Below are positions 48,801 through 56,858 of a DNA stretch of 64,000 nt, piece by piece; within the stretch, counting starts at the first letter, position 1; each line of letters begins with the position of its first letter. Source of the stretch: Morinoia aosen (lineage: Eukaryota > Arthropoda > Malacostraca > Amphipoda > Talitridae). The position numbers and the translations under genes were made by a program. The stretch covers positions 14,480,484 to 14,544,483 of the forward strand of contig CM059579.1 in NCBI GenBank assembly GCA_030386875.1, in the 5' to 3' direction. The notes beneath the pieces were generated by a model, which did not search any database, had not been told where the DNA came from, and saw nothing but the letters and a program-made list of their open reading frames with translations.

Positions 48801-51800
48801 CACAAGTGACGATGGTCATCTCTTCATTAAGTGTCAGTGCTTCTTGTGTAGCTATCTGGACCATTACAATTTCAGCGTTTTATTTCAAAGGATGTCTGCG
48901 CTGAGCCTAAACGCCAACCAGTCAAGAATAGGATTTCAATTATACTTCCAGTAAGAACACTGGACGTAGGTCTCTGGAAATTCCTTGTTCTTTCAATTAT
49001 TCAAGTAGCAACTGCACTCTGTGTTTACGAGACTACGTTTGAAGCAGAGGTGACATGCGTCGTTGTTATTATTATACGGGAATTCCGCGAGTGCAGGGCG
49101 TGAGAAGAATGGAGCGGGAGGAAGAATTTTTGTTTTTATGACTGTGTCCGTGTTATGTGTCCTGCAGCTGTAGGCTAGTCTCTGGTAGTTAGTTCTTGTA
49201 TAGGAATTCAAGTATGTGAGTTTAAGAATTTAATCAGAATCCGTTCTTTTTGATTGTAGGTGTATCTTATGGCCATCAATGTCGTGACAAATACTCAGTG
49301 TTCGGTTTCAAAACTTGAACCCCTCAGAGGGATACAATTGCATGTTGTATCTATGGGAATAAGCTTTCCCTGGGGTAAGATATGAGGTCCCGTGCTGAGA
49401 GTTAAGTAGGTCTTCTTTTTGTTGAAAAAAAAATATTTATTTGTTATGTTAACTTCTTCCTTCCTTTGTTGCGGTTAGGGAGGCGTAAACTAATATCTAA
49501 TCTACTATATACTTTCTCCATTATGTGTGAAAAATGTCGAGCTGTCCTTCATATTTTATTTTCCAGGCGTTATAAAATTTTAATACTCGCTGAGCGTATC
49601 GACAGTATCACACTTCAGGCGCCAATTCATTGTATTCTTTGTACTCTGAAAAGTAATGCCTCGTGCGAGGTTCAGAAGTTGATAATAGCGCATTTAAAGT
49701 TATTTTTAAACTACAACTTTAATTTATGCTTGTCCAGCCTCATATTAATAACTCACTGTCAAGTTCTTTGTGTTAGAGCATACAAAACAGAACGGTGACA
49801 AGCGAACGTAGCACAGAACAGGCATGCGATACACCGTGTTCCCGACTACACACTTCAAAAGTCGGTACTTCTCAGCGATGCCCTTACCGATGTCAGCGGT
49901 ATTTGTATATTGTTTCAAATATTCTTGATTTTTGATTGAATTACCTTCACCTCTTCAAGGCATCCACGTCGACCTTACAGCCTTGTTTTGCTGCTTACTA
50001 AATTGTTTTTCAATTTCTTTCTTTCTCTTTTTTATCGAATGCTCATACCGAACTTGCTGTTCAGACTTAACTCGTGTATGTGTTTCTGAATCTGGAAACA
50101 ATTTAGATAGGCAAGATTTTTTAAATTCCATAAATAACCTCACTGTCACTTCGTTTTTAAATCCATTTTGTCCTTGCTACATCTTATAAGTGTTATATGC
50201 GGAAACCACTGGTACGACAGCCTTGTAACTACATTATTTGCCATTTATGATCCCTAATGTTCCTGCTCATGGACTGAATTTGCGCTCTCCTTATGAAATC
50301 ATACTAGGTTTTAAACAATTTAGACTAATAATCTCTTTTTTTTTAGTTTAATTCTAAGTAGGAATGTCCTTATTTTTACCTTGATCCTGTAGTTTTTATC
50401 ATTTTTATTTTTACGTTACATTTTACTTACTGTCTCTTAATGCTAATGACTGACCATGTTGACATATTCGACAATATTGATCCAGATCTCAATCATTTGA
50501 ATAGACTGCACCCAAACCTAAATGAAACTGGAAACTGTAAATACCTAAATATTAAAAAATTCAATGAATCGATGAGGAAGACCTGTAACGATTTTTCTCT
50601 ACTATGTTGGAACTGTAGATCCATTTATCCGAAAATAGATGAAATATCTTGTACTATCACTGAGCTGAACAGCAATTTTGATGTTCTCAGTTTCACCGAA
50701 AGTTGGCTAGATGACTCATCTAAAGACCTGATTCAAATTCAAAACTATTATAGCCATCATTCACTCCGTAGTAACGAACGTGGTGGTGGCATCAGTACGT
50801 ACATATCTAAACATATATCTTCGAAAGTCATTTTAAGTGCAACTATGAATCGTGAACATATTGAGACCTTATTTATAGAACTAACGAAAAATGGTAAACG
50901 GATTATGCTTGGGACAGTATATAGACCCCCAACAGCTTGTAACGTCTCTTTCCTGAACGAGCTTCAAAGCATTATATCTCAGTTCAACAAGTCTCTATAT
51001 AATGACATAATAATCTGCGGGGATTTCAACTACGATCTTCTACAATATGATAGCTGTGAGCAAATCTCAAACTTCATAAATGTTTTTCAATCTAGCTCCT
51101 TCCTTCCAATCATCACGAAACCTACACGTGTTGCTTCTGAATCGGCTACGTTACTCGATAATATTTTTATGTTAGATCCGACTGATTTTCTTACCGGAAT
51201 AATAATTTCTGACTTATCTGACCATTTCCCGGTGTTTCTCATCAAGAAAATGTCTATAATCCTTGTTCCAGCCCACAGGCTGATACTTATTCATTTCGTT
51301 GTGTAAACGAATACAACTTGGGAACAATGCGAACTGTTCTAGAAGAATTAATGCCATCATTAGACGTCTATGAACGGGACAATAATGCGATTAACATTGA
51401 TGAAGCAATACTAAATTTAACTGAAATTATAACGACCACATATAACCAGTGCTGTCCAATAATCACCCGCACAATTACGCCGAAAAATAGACAAAAGCCC
51501 TGGATTACTGAAGATATCGTGATCAATATAAAGAAACGTCAAGCGTACCTAGCCTTACTATACGAAGGGCGAATATCTAAAGTAACGTATAACAGATTCA
51601 GGAATCATGTGACAAATCAAATACGAACCTCAAAACGAGACTACTTCACGCGCAAATTTACTGAATACAAAACTGATATTAAAAAAATTTGGCGCCTGCT
51701 TAATTCATGCTATAAACCGAATAATATTACTACGAAAACAATTGAGTCCGTCGTTCAAGAAAATGTAAAATACCACGAGAAAAAAGATATTGCAACTGTG

Positions 51801-54800
51801 TTTAACAACTTTTTTGTAAACATAGGAAAAAATATAGCCGATAGTGTCTTCGGTGAACCCAGAGACCACTTGCAATACATGGACCATGTCCGTGAACCTA
51901 ACTCTTTCTTTTTCACGCCAACTAATCCCTCCGATGTAATTACGTGCATAAACAACTTGAAAAATAAATCAAGTGGATTGAAAAATTTTTCGGCTAAAGT
52001 TCTTAAGGCTATAGCTGATATAATAGCACCGTGCATATCTTATATTATCAACCAATCCCTCTCTCAAGGTATCTTCCCCAACTCTTTCAAAATTGCGAGA
52101 GTCACCCCTATTTTTAAAAATGGTGATAAAAACTGCGTTAACAATTATAGACCTATCTCTGTACTACCAATTATTAGCAAAATATTCGAGAAAATTGTGT
52201 ATAAAAAAGTGTATTCGTATTTTGAACAAAAATCTTTCCTCTACGACAAACAATACGGTTTTCGTTCTAAGAAATCTACGACACAAGCTGTACTAAATCA
52301 TTTGCAATACCTTTATTCTAATATAGATGAAGGAAAGCTTGTTTTCTCCGTATTTCTTGACTTTCGAAAAGCATTCGATTGTGTGGACCATAACGTATTA
52401 CTCTCGAAACTACATTGTTATGGCATTCGAGGGGCTGCCCATGATTGGTTTGGATCATACTTAGCAAATCGGAAACAATACGTTGTCATTGACGACGCAA
52501 AATCAGATCCACAGACAATTAGCCATGGGGTTCCACAAGGATCTGTCCTTGGGCCTCTCCTATTTCTAATTTTTATCAATGATATCATTAAATCTACATC
52601 ATTCTTCAAATTCATACTTTTTGCCGATGACAGTACCCTTTCTGCGGTCCTTCCAGACCAAAATCCCGCTAGGATGGCGGAGCGTATAAATAATGAACTT
52701 CATAAGGTTTCACTGTGGCTTAAAGCTAATAAAATAAGCCTTAATATCGATAAAACAAAATATATTACATTCTCATACAAGAAAAATATATCTCTCCCAC
52801 GCATTCAAATTGGCGAAGGTGAAATCGAAGAAACCAACTCAAGTAAATTCCTCGGCATCATAATAGACAAAAATCTAACCTTTAAAGAGCACATCGCTCA
52901 TATTAGTTCTAAATTATCAAAATCTATCGGAATCCTAAATAAAGTTAAGAATTTCCTGCCTGAAACAGCCTTACAAATGCTCTACCGAACGCTCATTTCA
53001 CCATACTTGCAATACGGAATAGAAGCATGGCACGGAACTGATAAAAATAAAACCAACAAAATTTTTACCCTGCAAAAAAGAGCCATAAGAGCGATAAAGA
53101 ATCTAGAATATAATGCTCACACAAATGACTCATTCAAAAATTTACGAATACTTAAGCTCTCGGATCTCTACAAAATCTCCATTTGCAATTTCATTTACAA
53201 AACATTAACAAATGATGGCGACCATAGCCTAAAACAACTATTAACTACGCAAACTGGTCATCACGACCATTTAACCCGAAATAGAAGTAAATTCATGCTT
53301 CCTTATTACTCAAGGGCTCGGTCACAACACAGTATCCTCTTCGTTGGAACTAAAACTTGGAACTCAATACCTGCGGAGATCCGTGAAAGTAATTCTTATA
53401 AGGTATTCAAAAAAAGTCTTGAATCTCACTTCCTATCAGATTACTAGTCGTGTAAGATCACAGAGTCAAACCTTGTCCCCTACATAACTGGTCCTAATAA
53501 TGTAATTCGCCTTGATTAATTTCGCCGATCTTCAGTCTGTTCTTGAATCGTTTGTCGAATATACTGTTAAATCTAGTCCATATGAACTATATTGTGAAAT
53601 AAAGTGTCTAATTTCGAGTTACTTATCTCATTGATCAGTCTAATGCGTCTCTAGTTTAAGTGAATTAGGTTAAACATTATTGTACTCCTAAGACTAACCT
53701 TGATGGTAGGATGCCCTAGAAGTCACTGAACTTATTCGGGCCCACAGGTAGCTATACTCAAATTTGACCATTGTACTAGACTTAAGAAACATTTTATCTC
53801 TGTATCTCCTGTGGTAAATAAATTGTTTAAATTGTTTAAATACGAATTTAAATTTTCAAGTATAGTTTCATGTATAATTTAGACGGTCCCGACGAGACAA
53901 CTGCTTTAGTTCACTGGTGTCCTAATTATCCCTCTCCAGTGGTGTTTTCAAGTGTGTTGAGCTCACACTGCTAAGTTGCCGTATCTCTAAAGCGGTGGCT
54001 GATATGAAATTCAGGAGTGGAGCAATAATCATTAATTCATATTTGGTACACTCCAGTGGTTAATTTTCTATTGAATATTGCAGGTAGCGGCGATGCACGA
54101 GGAGCGTCGTCTGTCCCGCCCGCCAAAGTGTTCCCTCCCCCTGCCACGAAGCCCGCCACTCCGGTGTCTTCAGTGTCCGGGTCGCCCTTGTCCATCAAAC
54201 CTCCCGTACCTTCCTTAAAGAAAGAACCCCAGCTTCCCCCTCTGCCTTCCCGTCCTGTCGTGCCGCCTGCCAAACCTCTCGTGCAAGGGTCATCTTCATC
54301 CAAGTCTACCGCGAAATCTCCTATGGTCAACACTGGGGGGAAACCATCTAATATTGGACATCATTCGTTTAACGAAGGCTTGAATATTCTTCTTCGGAAC
54401 TCTCCAGCATCCGGTACCAAAGGTAACGAACCTCTGCCAACTCCTTCCGGGCCGCCCTTGGGTATCAGTCCTGCTCCACTGCACTTGCCACCACAAGGTA
54501 TCAAAAAGCCTGCATTGGTTACATCAAACCGACACAGCGATCCCTCTGCTAGTGCTGCCAAGTCAACAACAAGTACAATTCCAGTCTCTTCGGCCAGCAA
54601 CATCCTTCGCCGCCCGGCACCGCCAGGAGGTGTGCAGCTGTTCTCCCTGGCGAGTCCCTCCGAGATACAAGGCACGACGGACGAGACGGAGGAACCAGAG
54701 GACTCTCAGGAGAGTGTGCGCCTCAGCGACGGCTCTCGCGTGGACCTCACGCCGCTCTACAAGTCGCTCGTCCAGCGCGACTTCTTCCATCTCGTCTCCC

Positions 54801-56827
54801 GCTCGCGCGCTGAGGAGATGCTGCTTGAAAGTAAGACTGAGTTCATGCAAACGTGCTTGGTCTCACATTACGCTTTTTTTATTTTCTTCCTTTTTATATT
54901 TACATGAAATCATAAACGTTGGTCACACAACGCTTTTTTTATTTTCTCGATACGAGCTCCACATGGAATCATGAGCGCTAGTCACACAATGTTTTTTTTT
55001 TATTTTCTCGATATAAGCTGTACATGAAATCATGAACGTTAGTTTAGAAACGTTGCTCACATCGTACGGGTGATTTTACTTCAGGTGTGAATTTCAGTTT
55101 TAAAAATCACTCCTGACCATGAGCTTGTCCTTTAGATTACGTGGGGATCTCTTGTCGACCAAGAAAAAGTTAATGGATGAATTTTCAAATTAGGAAAGAT
55201 TTATTGAAGCATGGAAAAGTCATCTGATAATAATGAAGGATTCTTTCTCCTTGGGAACTGAAGTCAAGTGAAGAGCAGCTTCTATCCTTCATTGAACTAC
55301 TTTGTCTTCTCGGCCCATTATAGTTGAGGGTATTGTGATGTGTGAGAGTATAAATTTATCTTCCATACAACCTCGAATTTTCAACGTTCTAGCATAGAAT
55401 TGCTAGTCCTCAAGCTAGACAATTTTTCGTACCCGTTGGTGGCATGAATTACTGCGGCTCTTGTAAGCCATTCATTGCACGCACAGTATAAAGCAATTAC
55501 GCCTATTACTGAGAATTTACTATTTTATAGTACACATGTGCTGCCCAGTTGGAGCATATTCTTGAAGTTTCGCTAGTATTACACGTGTCACATGTATTTT
55601 TTATTCGTGTCCCAAGTTTTCTTCACGCATGTCGCTAATGTTCAACTTTTTATACACACGTATTCTCGATAATGGCATAAACATTCTTTACTCTTGTCAC
55701 AAGGATTTTCTTCTCTTGTCATACGTACTTTTCTCTCTGATTATTCACACGCGCCACGAGTATTCTAGTAATTTTACGCTTGTCAAAAATATTTTAGTAT
55801 ATTTTACACGAGTCTTAAATATGTTTTACACGTGTCACAAGTATATTTTACACGTGTCACAAGTATATTTTACACATGTCACAAATATTTTAGTATATTT
55901 TACTCATGTCTCAAGTATTTAAGTATATTTTACACGTGTCACAAATATATTTTACACGTGTCACAAATATATTTTACACGTGTCACAAATATTTTAGTAT
56001 ATTTTACTCATGTCATAAATATTTTAATATTTTTTACACGTGTCACTGGTATTTTGTCACGTATCACTGATATTTACACGGGTGTGCTGTAATGCCATGT
56101 GTGGGTGTGCAGACCCGAGCGACGGAGCGTTCGTGGTGCGCCCCTCGTCCAAGGAGCACCCGCTGACGCTGGTGGTCGTGTGTCAGGGCACCTGCTCCAA
56201 TATCTGCATCCGGCAACGCCCCGACAGACTCTTCGCCCTCGGCGCTGAGAAGCACAACGAAGTGGTCAGTTTACTCTCGAATGTCTCTTGCACATGCTTT
56301 AATTTAAGTCCTTCTCTTTTTATAGGTAATTTATATTTAGAGACTCACGTACTCGTTTTGAGAAGTTTCGAAGAATTAGCCACCATTCGACTATATACCT
56401 ACACTTTACTAAAAGTGAACGCGTCGCTGGTGTCTTGGGATTTCTCGGCATTTCTCGGCATGCAAAACAGTGCTGTAAATTCAAGTGTAAGTAATTACAC
56501 TTGCGGTAATTGGTTTCCTTGGAAATATTATGCCTACATAGTCGGATGACTTTTTCATAGTTCATGTCGAAATCGAGTTGAACTGAAAAGTAATTCATTG
56601 CTTTCTTCTTTGTACCGAGCGCATAAATGATCATTGGGATAGTGATGTGAATGATTCATGTCTTAGACACAAATGGTATTAATGAGTCCTTTGCTTACTA
56701 CAGTGGCGTATATGATTTTTATCCCTTGCGGAGCGAAGCACAGGAAATTGGTTCAGGTGAGTTAGGTTTCCCTTTGTTTAACCTATGCTACGGGACTGGC
56801 GCCCATGCTGTTACGTTACCTCAGCTC

Positions 56828-56858
<31 letters not shown>

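Larger units (their letters stand above)
50340..53840 (+). mobile_element. LINE (CR1/L2-like non-LTR retrotransposon), near full ORF2
   Basis: Endonuclease plus reverse transcriptase ORF, 3' UTR (53448-53815) and an (AATTGTTTAA)n-type tail at about 53820. No ORF1 is seen, and the 5' end is uncertain. Two related copies exist in the window (18403-19288 minus, 60333-60455 plus). It sits in the intron before exon 11. Confidence 0.85.

Noticed and set aside
54552..54974. 140-codon frame overlapping exon 11
   Set aside because: Shadow frame; the exon 11 frame joins exons 10 and 12 by phase and carries the SH2 start.
55629..56092. ORFs of 86-97 codons before exon 12
   Set aside because: Generated by the TTTTACACGTGTCACAA repeat array.
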